From: Thalassotalea sp. 1_MG-2023
GTDB lineage: Bacteria; Pseudomonadota; Gammaproteobacteria; Enterobacterales; Alteromonadaceae
DNA: 64,000 nucleotides
Direction: 5' to 3'
NCBI RefSeq assembly: GCF_030546745.1
Contig: NZ_JAUOPD010000012.1
Location: 1 to 64,000, forward strand
The position numbers were made by a program, and so were the translations under genes. Positions 17,157-25,071 of this stretch are shown piece after piece. The notes beneath the pieces were generated by a model that saw nothing but the letters and a program-made list of their open reading frames with translations, was not told the origin of the DNA and did not search any database. The first letter of the stretch is position 1. Every line of letters starts with the position of its first letter.

Positions 17157-18536
17157 ATGAAAAAAATAACCCAATTATTGGCCACATTATTACTTGGTGC
17201 CTTAGCTACAAATGTTTTCGCTCAACAACAAGCAACATCGCTTGACCAATTGTTAGCGCAATTAGCGCAGGGACAAATTGCACAAAGTAAAGAAAATAAA
17301 CAACGTGAAGCAGACTTTAACGCACGTAAAGCACAGCAAGATCAAATGTTATCGGATGCCAAAAGTACCCGTGATCAAGCCGTGCAGTTAAGTACTGAAC
17401 TTGAAGATACCTTTCAAAAAAACGAAATTGAGTTAGGTAATCGTATTGAAGCATTGAATAAACGCATGGGTGAATTAAAAGAGCTCTTCGGCGTTTTACA
17501 GCAAGTTGCAGGCGATGCGCGTAGTAAGTTCACAACTTCGGTGATTTCTGCACAAATTCCAGGTCGTGGTGAGTTTTTAGATCAATTCGCACAGAGCATG
17601 GGTTCTACATCAAAACTTGCTTCTATCGAAGAAATTGAACGCTTATGGTTTGAGCTTCAACGTGAAATGACGCAAAGCGGTAAAGTGCACAAATTTACCA
17701 GAGAAGTTGTTGCTGCAGACGGCGCGAAGTCACAACAAGAAGTTATACGTGTTGGTGGTTTTAGCTTGGTTTCAAAGGGTAAATATCTTGAATATATTGA
17801 TGAGACTGGTTCAGTAGCTGAGTTGATTCGCCAACCTAATAGCCGTTATTTATCGTCAGCTCAAGCGTTAACATCAAGTAATGGTGATGTTGTGCCATTT
17901 GCGTTAGATCCTACCGGTGGTTCAATTTTAAGTTTGTTAGTGCAAGCCCCTGATACGCAAGAACGTGTTGATCAAGGTGGTGCCGTTGGTTATGTCATTC
18001 TTGCCATTGGCGCTGTTGGCTTACTTATCGCCCTTGAACGCTTCATCACCTTATTTTTAATGGGCAGTAAAGTACGACGTCAATTAAAAACAGATGTTGC
18101 ATCAAATGATAACCCGTTAGGTCGTGTCATGTTGGTTAAAGATGAAAACAAACATGCTGATACTGAAACACTTGAACTGAAATTATCAGAGCGTATTTTG
18201 GCCGAAGTACCCAAAATTACCAGCCGACTCACCTTAATAAAAATCGTCTCTGTTGTTGCTCCGCTTATAGGTTTGCTTGGGACAGTAACGGGTATGATAA
18301 ACACCTTCCAAGCAATTACCTTATTTGGAACAGGAGACCCTAAACTAATGGCCGGTGGTATATCACAAGCGTTAGTTACCACGGTACTTGGCTTAGTTGT
18401 TGCCATTCCGATGGTATTTATTTCAACGTTATTAAACACGCGTAGTCGCGGCATCATTAATATTTTGCAGCAGCAAAGTGCGGGCATTATTGCAGAGCGT
18501 GCTGAAAGCGAAGAATTGGCGAAAAAGGGAGCCTAA
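17157..18536 (+). CDS. ttpC: TtpC-like MotA/TolQ/ExbB proton channel protein with periplasmic N-domain
   Basis: A 459-aa inner-membrane protein. Residues 1-22 are a cleavable-type signal peptide (ATNVFA), 45-115 a predicted coiled coil, 150-250 a periplasmic domain with IRVGGFSLVSKG at 197-208, and 275-450 a MotA/TolQ/ExbB channel domain with three membrane helices (near 276-301, 355-380 and 400-425, the second containing APLIGLLGTVTGMI). In Vibrio TonB2 systems TtpC is required along with ExbB2/ExbD2 for energised uptake (established for Vibrio). The N-domain resembles the neighbouring DUF3450 protein in order and motif. The next gene starts 4 bp after the stop, so translational coupling is likely. 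Confidence 0.88.
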   Translation: MKKITQLLATLLLGALATNVFAQQQATSLDQLLAQLAQGQIAQSKENKQREADFNARKAQQDQMLSDAKSTRDQAVQLSTELEDTFQKNEIELGNRIEALNKRMGELKELFGVLQQVAGDARSKFTTSVISAQIPGRGEFLDQFAQSMGSTSKLASIEEIERLWFELQREMTQSGKVHKFTREVVAADGAKSQQEVIRVGGFSLVSKGKYLEYIDETGSVAELIRQPNSRYLSSAQALTSSNGDVVPFALDPTGGSILSLLVQAPDTQERVDQGGAVGYVILAIGAVGLLIALERFITLFLMGSKVRRQLKTDVASNDNPLGRVMLVKDENKHADTETLELKLSERILAEVPKITSRLTLIKIVSVVAPLIGLLGTVTGMINTFQAITLFGTGDPKLMAGGISQALVTTVLGLVVAIPMVFISTLLNTRSRGIINILQQQSAGIIAERAESEELAKKGA

Positions 18537-18539
18537 CTC

Positions 18540-19067
18540 ATGGTTATATTCATCGAATTGATGAATAGCATTCGCGAATTTTTAGACACCGGCGGCCAGG
18601 TACTTACCGTCATTGCCGGTGTTATATGCCTAATGTGGTTATTAATATTTGAGCGTTTGTATTTTTTCTTTGTCGGTTATCAAAAAATGAAAAAACACAT
18701 GATGCAAACGTGGCAAAGCAGGGCAGAACGAAGTTCTTGGAATGCTGAACAAATTAGAATCGCTAATGTGTCTAAGGTAACAGAATCGTTAAACCATAAT
18801 GTGGCGTTAATTCAAAGTTTAGTCGTGTTATGTCCGTTATTAGGTTTGCTAGGTACAGTGACCGGCATGATAGAAGTATTCGATGTAATGGCTATTTCTG
18901 GTAGTGGTAATGCACGTTCAATGGCATCCGGGGTATCTAAAGCAACCATACCCACAATGGCTGGCATGGTGGGGTCATTATCTGGTGTATTCATAGTTAC
19001 TTGGTTACAACGTAAAACCAAGCGTCGTACAGAACAAATGGAAGACGCGCTACCACTAGCGCACTAA
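18540..19067 (+). CDS. exbB: ExbB-type proton channel subunit of the TonB2 system
   Basis: A 175-aa inner-membrane protein with three helices: about 20-42 (VLTVIAGVICLMWLLIFERLY), 92-115 (SLVVLCPLLGLLGTVTGMIEVF) and 130-155. The PLLGLLGTVTGMI motif marks the MotA/TolQ/ExbB family and repeats in the upstream TtpC channel domain. Short for ExbB, as expected for the ExbB2 type. It forms the proton channel with ExbD and energises TonB. The ATG at 18540 has AAGGGAG upstream inside the ttpC end; a second in-frame ATG at 18561 is possible. Confidence 0.9.
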   Translation: MVIFIELMNSIREFLDTGGQVLTVIAGVICLMWLLIFERLYFFFVGYQKMKKHMMQTWQSRAERSSWNAEQIRIANVSKVTESLNHNVALIQSLVVLCPLLGLLGTVTGMIEVFDVMAISGSGNARSMASGVSKATIPTMAGMVGSLSGVFIVTWLQRKTKRRTEQMEDALPLAH

Positions 19068-19090
19068 GTTTGAGTTAAAGAGGTTAGAAC

Positions 19091-19504
19091 ATGCGTTCTC
19101 AATTATCAAAAGTATTACAAGAGCAAGAAGAAGCAGAAGAAATTAACATGACACCTATGCTTGATGTTGTGTTCATCTTGCTCATTTTCTTTATTGTCAC
19201 CGCTTCCTTCGTAAAAGAAGCGGGTATTGAAGTAAATCGCCCAGAAGCTGCAACAGCGGTCAAGAAAGAGCGTGCGAATATACTCGTGGCCATTAGCGAT
19301 AAAGGCGAAATTTGGATCAATAAACGCCGAGTAGATGTGCGGGCAGTGCAAGCGAATATCGAGCGATTAAAAGCAGAAAACCCACAAGGTACCGTGGTTA
19401 TTCAAGCCGATAAAAAAGCAACGACAGATGTATTGATCAAAGTAATGGATTCAGCAAGAGCTGCTGGTGTATTTGATGTCTCAATTGCAGCGGATGAGGC
19501 TTAG
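19091..19504 (+). CDS. exbD: ExbD-type subunit of the TonB2 system
   Basis: A 137-aa protein with a short cytoplasmic N-terminus, one membrane helix at about 20-40 (MTPMLDVVFILLIFFIVTASF) carrying the conserved essential Asp (D25), and a periplasmic ExbD/TolR domain with VAISDKGEIWINKRRV and VVIQADKKATTDVLIKVMD. It couples proton flow through ExbB to TonB. The downstream tonB reading frame begins 2 bp past its stop codon (or overlaps it if the GTG is used). Confidence 0.93.
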   Translation: MRSQLSKVLQEQEEAEEINMTPMLDVVFILLIFFIVTASFVKEAGIEVNRPEAATAVKKERANILVAISDKGEIWINKRRVDVRAVQANIERLKAENPQGTVVIQADKKATTDVLIKVMDSARAAGVFDVSIAADEA

Positions 19505-19506
19505 TG

Positions 19507-20127
19507 ATGTTAGAAAATGTCAGTCGATATGCAATATCTTTCGCGCTAGCGGTATTGGTGACGATTGCACTTTTGTGGAGTATGCAACGCCTTATTGCCG
19601 GTGGTAACAATGTGATGTCAGAACCTCCACGGGGTAATGTGCTTGACTTTATTCGTTTAAAGCAAGAAGAAACGGTACAAAAAAAGGAGCGTAAGCCACA
19701 AAAACCACCTACGCCTAAAACACCACCGCCACAAATGCAACAACCACAAATGCAGCAGTCGAACCCTAATAATAATGCGGTTAGTACGAACTTTACCGCT
19801 GACGTACAAGCTGATACCGGTCTATCGGGTGGGTTAAATTTAAGTAGTGCTGATGGCGATTATTTACCGATTGTGAAGGTTGCACCTATCTATCCTAGAA
19901 GAGCGCAATCAAGAGGAATTGAAGGGTACGTTATTGTTGAATTTACCGTAACCAAAAATGGTTCAGTGCGTGATCCTATTGTAATCGAAGCGAAACCTGA
20001 GGGTATTTTTGACACTGCTGCAAAAGATGCCGCCTTAAAGTTTAAATATAAACCTCGTGTTGTTGATGGCGAAGCAACGGAAGTTGCCGGTGTACAGAAT
20101 AAAATTTCTTTCGAAATAGACGGTTAA
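19507..20127 (+). CDS. tonB: TonB energy transducer (TonB2 type)
   Basis: A 206-aa protein: a membrane anchor at about 8-30 (ISFALAVLVTIALLW), a short Lys/Pro/Gln-rich periplasmic spacer at about 55-85 (KKERKPQKPPTPKTPPPQ), and a C-terminal TonB domain at about 115-205 (VAPIYPRRAQSRGIEGYVIV, VVDGEATEVAGVQNKISFEI). The spacer is short, typical of TonB2. A GTG at 19504 overlaps the exbD stop, but the ATG at 19507 has GAGG at a better distance (19495-19498). It contacts the TonB box of outer-membrane receptors; the pair of receptors at 3.9 and 10.7 kb are the nearest clients. Confidence 0.93.
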   Translation: MLENVSRYAISFALAVLVTIALLWSMQRLIAGGNNVMSEPPRGNVLDFIRLKQEETVQKKERKPQKPPTPKTPPPQMQQPQMQQSNPNNNAVSTNFTADVQADTGLSGGLNLSSADGDYLPIVKVAPIYPRRAQSRGIEGYVIVEFTVTKNGSVRDPIVIEAKPEGIFDTAAKDAALKFKYKPRVVDGEATEVAGVQNKISFEIDG

Positions 20128-20149
20128 TAACGAATAAGAGAGAACAAAA

Positions 20150-21427
20150 ATGAAATCAATAATTGGTATTTTACTCAGTGTATCTGCTCTTTACGCTGCA
20201 CCTACGTTTATCGTTAGTGAAGCTAAAGCAGAAGAACAGCGCGAATCTGTGCGCGTACCCGCTATGCGCAATCGTGTTTATACTCAGTTGGCTCGAGCCC
20301 AACAAATTGCCGACGAAGGTGATAAAGCAGCAGGCTTAGCAGTGCTTGATGAAGTGAAGTCGCGTATCGACAGCATGAACAGCTATGAAAAAGCAATGTT
20401 GTGGAACTTTTATGGCTTTATGTATTACGCAGATGAAAACACAGCGAAAGCTGTAGAGAGTTTTAATCAGGTTATTGCCGAGCAAGCTATTCCAGAATCA
20501 TTGCGAATGTCTACGTTGTATTCACTTGCGCAACTTTCCATGCAACAGCAAGACTATAAGCAAACATTGAATTATTTAACGCAATGGAAAGCTGTCAATA
20601 CCAAAGCATTAACACCGCAACAACATGTGTTATTTGCGCAAGTATATTATCAAGCGAAACACTATAAAAAATCATTAACTGCGATTGAGAATGCCGTAGC
20701 ATTAACAAAACAAAACGGTGAATTACCGAAAGAAAATTGGCTAGTTCTTCAGCGTGCTAACTATTACGAGCTAAAACAACCAGAGAAAGTGACAGAAGTG
20801 ATGGAGCTCATGGTTAAATTATTTAGCAAGCCCGAATATTGGCTGCAACTGGCAGGGATGTACGGTGAAATTGGCCGTGAAGATAAGCAAATGGGAGCCA
20901 TGGAGTCGGCATGGCAAGCAGGCTTTATTACTAAATCACAAGACATCATTACCTTAGCACAACTATATCGTTACAATAATGTGCCGTATAAAGCGGCAGT
21001 ATTGCTGGAAAAAGAAATTGCCAAAGGCAATGTGATCGCTAATGAAAAACACTTAGAAATGTTAGCGCAATCGTTAATGGCAGCGAAAGAAGATCAAAAA
21101 GCTATCCCTGTTTTAGTGAAAGCGGCTGAAATAGCTGATTCAGGTAAATTTGATGCCCAGCTAGCACAAGCTTATTTAAATACTGAAAAATGGCAATTAG
21201 CAATAGATTCAGCAGAAAATGCCATTGAGCGAGGTGGCGTTACCAGAGTAGGTGATATGCACTTAATTGTTGGAATGAGTCATTTTAATTTGAAAAACTT
21301 TTCTGAATCTATGTCGGCTTTTGAGCAAGCAGAGCAGATAAAGGCTTCTGCAAAGTCGGCAAGTCAATGGCTTAAATATGTCGCTCGTGAAAAACTACAC
21401 CATGACCAACTCGCCATGCTAAATTAA
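20150..21427 (+). CDS. Tetratricopeptide repeat protein, last gene of the TonB2 operon
   Basis: A 425-aa exported protein with a signal peptide near 1-27 (SEAKAEEQ follows) and TPR-like helical pairs across most of its length (for example MLWNFYGFMYYADENTAKAV and LAQAYLNTEKWQLAIDSAEN). TPR proteins of this size close ttpC-exbBD-tonB operons in related bacteria and are thought to assist the complex from the periplasm (family knowledge; mechanism unsettled). It starts 22 bp after tonB, with AGAG upstream. The sequence of its last 20 codons recurs in degraded form 600 bp downstream. The operon terminator is at 21486-21519. Confidence 0.85.
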   Translation: MKSIIGILLSVSALYAAPTFIVSEAKAEEQRESVRVPAMRNRVYTQLARAQQIADEGDKAAGLAVLDEVKSRIDSMNSYEKAMLWNFYGFMYYADENTAKAVESFNQVIAEQAIPESLRMSTLYSLAQLSMQQQDYKQTLNYLTQWKAVNTKALTPQQHVLFAQVYYQAKHYKKSLTAIENAVALTKQNGELPKENWLVLQRANYYELKQPEKVTEVMELMVKLFSKPEYWLQLAGMYGEIGREDKQMGAMESAWQAGFITKSQDIITLAQLYRYNNVPYKAAVLLEKEIAKGNVIANEKHLEMLAQSLMAAKEDQKAIPVLVKAAEIADSGKFDAQLAQAYLNTEKWQLAIDSAENAIERGGVTRVGDMHLIVGMSHFNLKNFSESMSAFEQAEQIKASAKSASQWLKYVAREKLHHDQLAMLN

Positions 21428-21485
21428 TCACAATAGGCGTTACTTATGCGTGAATGACACGATAATACGTGCATTAAAATGAAAG

Positions 21486-21519
21486 AGTCTAACAGGGGGC
21501 TACTGTGTTAGGCTTTTTT
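21486..21519 (+). terminator. Rho-independent terminator of the TonB2 operon
   Basis: Stem AGTCTAACA/TGTTAGGCT (one G-U) with a G-rich loop, then a six-T run, 59 bp after the TPR gene stop. Confidence 0.87.
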
Positions 21520-21727
21520 GTTTTTTAGTGCTGATTGTTTAACACAACATTAATGCAATATTTTTACAATGTGAGTTTATTCTTTTGGTCGTTAAATAAA
21601 ATCAGTATGTTACGTAGTTTCTTCTATGAAGTGCCGGCTTTCAAGATGGTAAGTTTTTACCGCGTATTCTATATTACTCAACTGCTTTATAGTGATAGCT
21701 TCTGTTAGTAGAAATGGTTTAAACCGT

Positions 21728-21958
21728 ATGAATGTTGAATTAACCGTATTAATAATCTTGTTGTGCATTAACTTTGTGGTTGCTTTGAAATTGCCGAAAT
21801 TTAAACGCCGAGAGCCAATGTTTATTTTTCAAGTTATGCTTTTGCTTATTTTAGCAGGCATCATGTTTGAGGCGGTAAGTGGTATTGCGAGTATAATTTT
21901 ACTTTGTTTATCGCTTGTTTACTTTGTGAACATTAAGATAAGTAGTCGAAAACATTAG
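21728..21958 (+). CDS. Small two-helix membrane protein, unknown function
   Basis: A 76-aa protein if started at the ATG 21728 (88 aa from a GTG at 21692). It has two hydrophobic helices, about 4-20 (ELTVLIILLCINFVVAL) and 30-65 (FIFQVMLLLILAGIMFEAV and beyond), separated by a basic turn LPKFKRRE, so the loop should be cytoplasmic. No clear ribosome binding site precedes either start, which lowers confidence. A good terminator at 22057-22092 follows on the same strand, in favour of transcription. No family recognised. Confidence 0.5.
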   Translation: MNVELTVLIILLCINFVVALKLPKFKRREPMFIFQVMLLLILAGIMFEAVSGIASIILLCLSLVYFVNIKISSRKH

Positions 21959-21973
21959 TCGTTAAGGTAAACA

Positions 21974-22038
21974 AAATATGTGGCAGGTGAAGTGTAACTT
22001 CATAACTAACTCGCCACGCTCAATTAATCACGATAAAT
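21974..22038 (+). pseudogene. Decayed copy of the 3' end of the TonB2-operon TPR gene
   Basis: Aligned without gaps at an offset of exactly 600 bases, 21974-22035 matches 21374-21435, best over the last 35 bases (30 identical). In the ancestral frame it reads KYVAGEV, stop, LHN, stop, LATLN, stop, against KYVAREKLHHDQLAMLN in the intact gene, so two in-frame stops have arisen. It is a non-coding relic of a duplication that now lies beyond the small membrane gene. Confidence 0.75.
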
Positions 22039-22056
22039 TATCTACACTGGATGCGA

Positions 22057-22092
22057 TAGCCTAACAAGTGAAGAATCCGCTAGGCTATTTTT
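22057..22092 (+). terminator. Rho-independent terminator after the small membrane gene
   Basis: Stem TAGCCTA/TAGGCTA (22057-22063, 22081-22087) and five T residues. Its downstream arm overlaps the stop codon of the convergent rnfH gene. Its sequence resembles the TonB2 operon terminator (CTAACA then TAGGCT and T-run), as expected if duplicated along with the TPR relic. Confidence 0.75.
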
Positions 22093-22459
22093 CGTTACTG
22101 CCACGTAAAGGGTTTACTCTACCACCCGTCACTTTATCGGCGCGGCCCTCATTTTTCGCTTTTTCAGCTCTGCGTTTTCTTACTTCTTTAGGATCGGCAA
22201 TCAGTGGGCGGTAAATTTCAATGCGATCATAATCTTGCAAAGTATCTGTTAACTTTGCGGTTCGATTCCAAATACCCACTTTATTGACAGATAAATCAAT
22301 TTCTTTAAAAGTAGATTTGATATCTGAAGCTTCAATCGCTTGTTCAACCGTGTAATCGTCTGGCACAGTAATGGTTAAGATCACTTGCTTGTCAGGTGTC
22401 CCATAAACTACTTCAATTTGAATTTTAGGCTTTGGGGTGTTATCCAATGTTTGCTCCAT
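22085..22459 (-). CDS. rnfH: RnfH family (UPF0125) ubiquitin-fold protein
   Basis: A 124-aa small cytoplasmic protein with a beta-grasp core: IQIEVVYGTPDKQVILTITV, VNKVGIWNRTAKLTDTLQDY, DRIEIYRPLIADPKEVRKRR. The last motif (YRPL-x-x-DPKE-x-RR) is diagnostic. The biochemical role is unknown; the gene is conserved next to ratA, as here. The ATG at 22459 is preferred: it overlaps the ratA 3' end by 20 bp, and the longer frame from 22528 would only add ratA-antiframe residues. Confidence 0.9.
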   Translation of the reverse strand: MEQTLDNTPKPKIQIEVVYGTPDKQVILTITVPDDYTVEQAIEASDIKSTFKEIDLSVNKVGIWNRTAKLTDTLQDYDRIEIYRPLIADPKEVRKRRAEKAKNEGRADKVTGGRVNPLRGSNEK

Positions 22460-22883
22460 ATACGTGTTTAGCACGCTCAGTAAAGGCTTGTACCATGTTG
22501 TTTGCAATGTTATTAAACACACGGCCAAAGGCTAAATCAAGCACTTTACTCGAAAACTCATAATCAAGGTGTAAACTGACTTTACATGCATCGTCAGATA
22601 ACGGCGTTAGCTGCCAATTCCCGTGAAGATATTTAAAGGGGCCATCAAGCAAAGACATATGCACTTCTTTGCCATCTACTAATGTATTCTCTGTTGTGAA
22701 CCATTTCTTCAACCCACCTTTTGACACTAGCAAAGAAGCGGTCATTTTATCGGGTGATTGCGAGATAATTTTACTGTCACCGCAGTCAGATAAAAACTCG
22801 GGGTAAGCACGTACATCATTAATTAATTGATACATTTGCTGACAATTAAACATCACTAATGCATTACGACTGATTACTGGCAT
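22440..22883 (-). CDS. ratA: RatA/COQ10-type START-fold protein
   Basis: A 147-aa protein of the polyketide cyclase/START fold: MYQLINDVRAYPEFLSDC near 17-34, VSKGGLKKWFTTEN, FKYLHGNWQLTPL and a C-terminal helix FNNIANNMVQAFTERAK. In E. coli it was named RatA because it blocks 70S ribosome association, while the fold and mitochondrial COQ10 homologues suggest ubiquinone binding; which applies here is open. It is divergent from smpB, 99 bp apart between starts, the conserved gammaproteobacterial arrangement. Confidence 0.92.
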   Translation of the reverse strand: MPVISRNALVMFNCQQMYQLINDVRAYPEFLSDCGDSKIISQSPDKMTASLLVSKGGLKKWFTTENTLVDGKEVHMSLLDGPFKYLHGNWQLTPLSDDACKVSLHLDYEFSSKVLDLAFGRVFNNIANNMVQAFTERAKHVYGANIG

Positions 22884-22944
22884 TTTTCCCCCTAGAATTT
22901 GGCCGAGTATAATAGCAAAGGCTTAGTATAATTGTCGAAAATGA

Positions 22945-22972
22945 TTTCAATCGCTCTCAGTGTGAGTATAAT
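22945..22972 (+). promoter_or_regulatory. Likely smpB promoter
   Basis: -35-like TTTCAA at 22945-22950 and perfect -10 TATAAT at 22967-22972 with 16 bp between. A second TATAAT at 22927-22932 could serve an upstream start. If the downstream promoter is used, the leader is only a few bases long and the ATG must be 22983. Confidence 0.4.
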
Positions 22973-22982
22973 AAGCGCCGTT

Positions 22983-23471
22983 ATGGGAAAGAAAAAATCT
23001 AAAAAATCAAATAGCAATACAATTGCGCTCAACAAAAAAGCTCGTCACAACTACGATTTGTCTGACAAATTCGAAGCAGGTATGAGTCTTCAAGGTTGGG
23101 AAATTAAAAGTATCCGTAGTGGAAAGGTTAATATTTCTGACTGCTATGTGATGGTGAAAGACGGCGAAGCATTTTTAGTTGGTGCTGAAATTTTACCGTT
23201 AAATGCTGCATCTAGCCATGTGGTATGTGATCCAGTAAGATCTCGAAAGTTATTATTGAACCGTCGTGAACTAGATCGTCTAATAGGCGCTGTAGAACGA
23301 GATGGCTATTCTTTAATAGCGACTGCAATGTACTGGAAACAATGCTGGGTAAAATTAGAGTTTTACTTAGGTAAAGGTAAGAAAACACACGATAAACGTG
23401 CTGATATTAAAGATCGTGAGTGGCAAATAGATAAAGGCCGCTTAATGAAAAACAAAAATTTGGATAAATAA
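22983..23471 (+). CDS. smpB: SsrA-binding protein SmpB
   Basis: A 162-aa cytoplasmic trans-translation factor that binds tmRNA and delivers it to stalled ribosomes. The OB-fold motifs are plain: [40 protein letters not shown], and the C-terminal basic tail [18 protein letters not shown] that enters the mRNA channel. The start at 22983 gives MGKKKSKKS, typical of the family; the frame also opens at 22932, but that start lies in the promoter. It is followed after 87 bp by ssrA, its RNA partner, a common gammaproteobacterial pairing. Confidence 0.96.
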   Translation: MGKKKSKKSNSNTIALNKKARHNYDLSDKFEAGMSLQGWEIKSIRSGKVNISDCYVMVKDGEAFLVGAEILPLNAASSHVVCDPVRSRKLLLNRRELDRLIGAVERDGYSLIATAMYWKQCWVKLEFYLGKGKKTHDKRADIKDREWQIDKGRLMKNKNLDK

Positions 23472-23501
23472 CATACAATCAATTGGTTAAAATTTACCAC
23501 G

Positions 23502-23530
23502 TTGTTTATTTCATTAAAGCGCAGTACAAT
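23502..23530 (+). promoter_or_regulatory. Promoter of ssrA
   Basis: -35 TTGTTT (23502-23507), 17-bp spacer, -10 TACAAT (23525-23530). Transcription would start near 23537, giving a short 5' leader to be removed by RNase P at 23559. Confidence 0.6.
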
Positions 23531-23558
23531 AAGCGCTTGAGAGTAATCTCAAAACTTT

Positions 23559-23910
23559 GGGGCGGATTTAGGATTCGACGGGATTCGCGAAACCCAAGGT
23601 GCATGCCCAGGGGCGGTTGGCCTGGTAAAAAGCCGCAAAACTATAGTTGCAAACGACGAAACGTTCGCACTAGCAGCTTAATGCTAGCCATCCCCACAAA
23701 GCTTTACCTGTAGGCTAGTGGTGCGATGGTCATAGAATACTAGGTTAGCGAGGGAACCTTGTCTGAGGGTGAACCGCGAAACAGTATCAGACTCACCAGA
23801 AAGAAGCCTGTCGTTCGGCGTCTGACTGGTTAAAAAAATGATCGACTAAGCATGTAGTACCGAGGATGTAGGTTTTTCGGACGGGGGTTCAACTCCCCCC
23901 CGCTCCACCA
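23559..23910 (+). ncRNA. ssrA: Transfer-messenger RNA (tmRNA)
   Basis: About 352 nt, one-piece tmRNA. The 5' end GGGGCGGATT pairs with CCGCTCC before the encoded CCA end, forming the alanine-type acceptor stem. The internal GATTCGACGGGATTCGCGAA, the pseudoknot region and the T-arm GGGTTCAACTC are conserved. The tag frame begins at GCA 23649 and ends at TAA 23679-23681, encoding ANDETFALAA, so stalled peptides would receive A-ANDETFALAA, ending in the ALAA recognised by ClpXP. A short open frame across this region (23483-23713) is incidental. Terminator at 23922-23946. Confidence 0.97.
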
Positions 23911-23921
23911 CCTTCAATATT

Positions 23922-23946
23922 AAAGACGCCCTAGGGCGTCTTTTTT
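23922..23946 (+). terminator. Rho-independent terminator of ssrA
   Basis: Self-complementary GACGCCCTAGGGCGTC (23925-23940) extended by AAA/TTT and followed by a six-T run. Confidence 0.9.
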
Positions 23947-24012
23947 GTGTCTTAAGAAGCACTAGAGTCAGACAAGCACGGTAACGTACTAGCAATCGCT
24001 AATGTACAATAG

Positions 24013-24798
24013 TTATTTTTGTTTGTTTTCTAAGAATTTTGTTAACGAAGGGGGTCTTTCACATTTTATTCTTCCGCCTAATAAACCACTGAGGATAGCA
24101 GCGCTTTTACTTAGGGTGTTTGCACAATCTACTGTTTTTCTTTTGAGCTTTAATTCTGAAATATCCCCCTTTATTTGAAATTTACCATGCGACTTTGCAA
24201 TCGAACTTTCTTTTGCTAAACGATCATGGGTCCAATCAGCTAAACTTTTATCAAGCGACTGTTTTTTTACTTTATCTACCAGCGAGCTAAGGGATTTTGA
24301 GGACAGGGAGGTTGTAAGCTTATCTTTTAACTTAGCAGGTGGGAGGCTCTTATTGGAATACTTCACTTTTGATTGGCGAATAGGGGGCATTGGAACATGC
24401 TTTTGAGTGACTTGTCGCTCTGATTGCGGAGCTTCTATTGATTCAACAATATTATTCTTTTTTTTCGGTTTTATATGAGTAGGGTAAAATAAGCTAGCCT
24501 TTATTATTGTTGGCCTTTGTATAGGTTCCAACTTTATTGTAGTGGTCATTAACAAATAAATAAGAAACACATGAACACTCAAGGCTAAAAAGATAAAAAA
24601 ATAGCTATCATTTTTACTTTTAGAAGCGGGGGAGTTAGAGAGTTCGGGGAGTATGGGTAACTTAAAATCAATAGCTTGAGCGGAATAGTCTTCTTTATTA
24701 GTCTCTGTAAAAAGACTTGGAACGCTGAACTCATTTATTTCTTTAGGGATACGTGTCTTAGGAAAACTAAGATTTTCATCAAGCTTGAGCGCGTCCAT
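24013..24798 (-). CDS. Single-span membrane protein with TonB-like N-terminal layout, unknown
   Basis: A 261-aa protein that I do not recognise. A cytoplasmic N-terminal part of about 64 residues precedes one hydrophobic helix at about 66-86 (YFFIFLALSVHVFLIYLLM), then a Lys/Pro/Ser-rich stretch (THIKPKKKNNIVES, VPMPPIRQSKVKYSN) as in TonB or TolA linkers. The C-terminal end has two Cys (VDCANTL and IKCERPP) that could form a periplasmic disulphide; no TonB C-terminal domain is evident. The gene stands alone on the minus strand between ssrA and the RND operon. The region before its start shows no strong promoter. It could be a divergent TonB-like or cell-envelope spanning protein. Confidence 0.55.
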   Translation of the reverse strand: MDALKLDENLSFPKTRIPKEINEFSVPSLFTETNKEDYSAQAIDFKLPILPELSNSPASKSKNDSYFFIFLALSVHVFLIYLLMTTTIKLEPIQRPTIIKASLFYPTHIKPKKKNNIVESIEAPQSERQVTQKHVPMPPIRQSKVKYSNKSLPPAKLKDKLTTSLSSKSLSSLVDKVKKQSLDKSLADWTHDRLAKESSIAKSHGKFQIKGDISELKLKRKTVDCANTLSKSAAILSGLLGGRIKCERPPSLTKFLENKQK

Positions 24799-25071
24799 TT
24801 GCGAAATTCCTAATAAATTAATCCCATAATCATATAAAGCTAGGTTGCTTACAAACAGTTAACTTTTTGTTTATCGTAGCGTTAATAGAAAGTTGTCAAT
24901 AATATATAGAGTGTGCAAAGCGTTCATTAGTTCACTTAAGCATGGTATGCAGGCCACGTTGTCTGAGTTAGTAAAAAGATTTGCGGAAAAAAGCGCATCG
25001 CCCGCGTATGTGCAAGCGCTATTTTCAAAGCCTGGTATAAATGATTGAGCATTTAGACCAGACACGATAAT

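Noticed and set aside
23483-23713. 76-aa open frame on the plus strand
   Set aside because: It lies across the ssrA promoter and the 5' half of tmRNA; the RNA gene explains the conservation.
24871-25065. 64-aa minus-strand open frame
   Set aside because: No ribosome site, odd composition, no family resemblance, and it is antisense to a more protein-like but also unsupported plus-strand frame.
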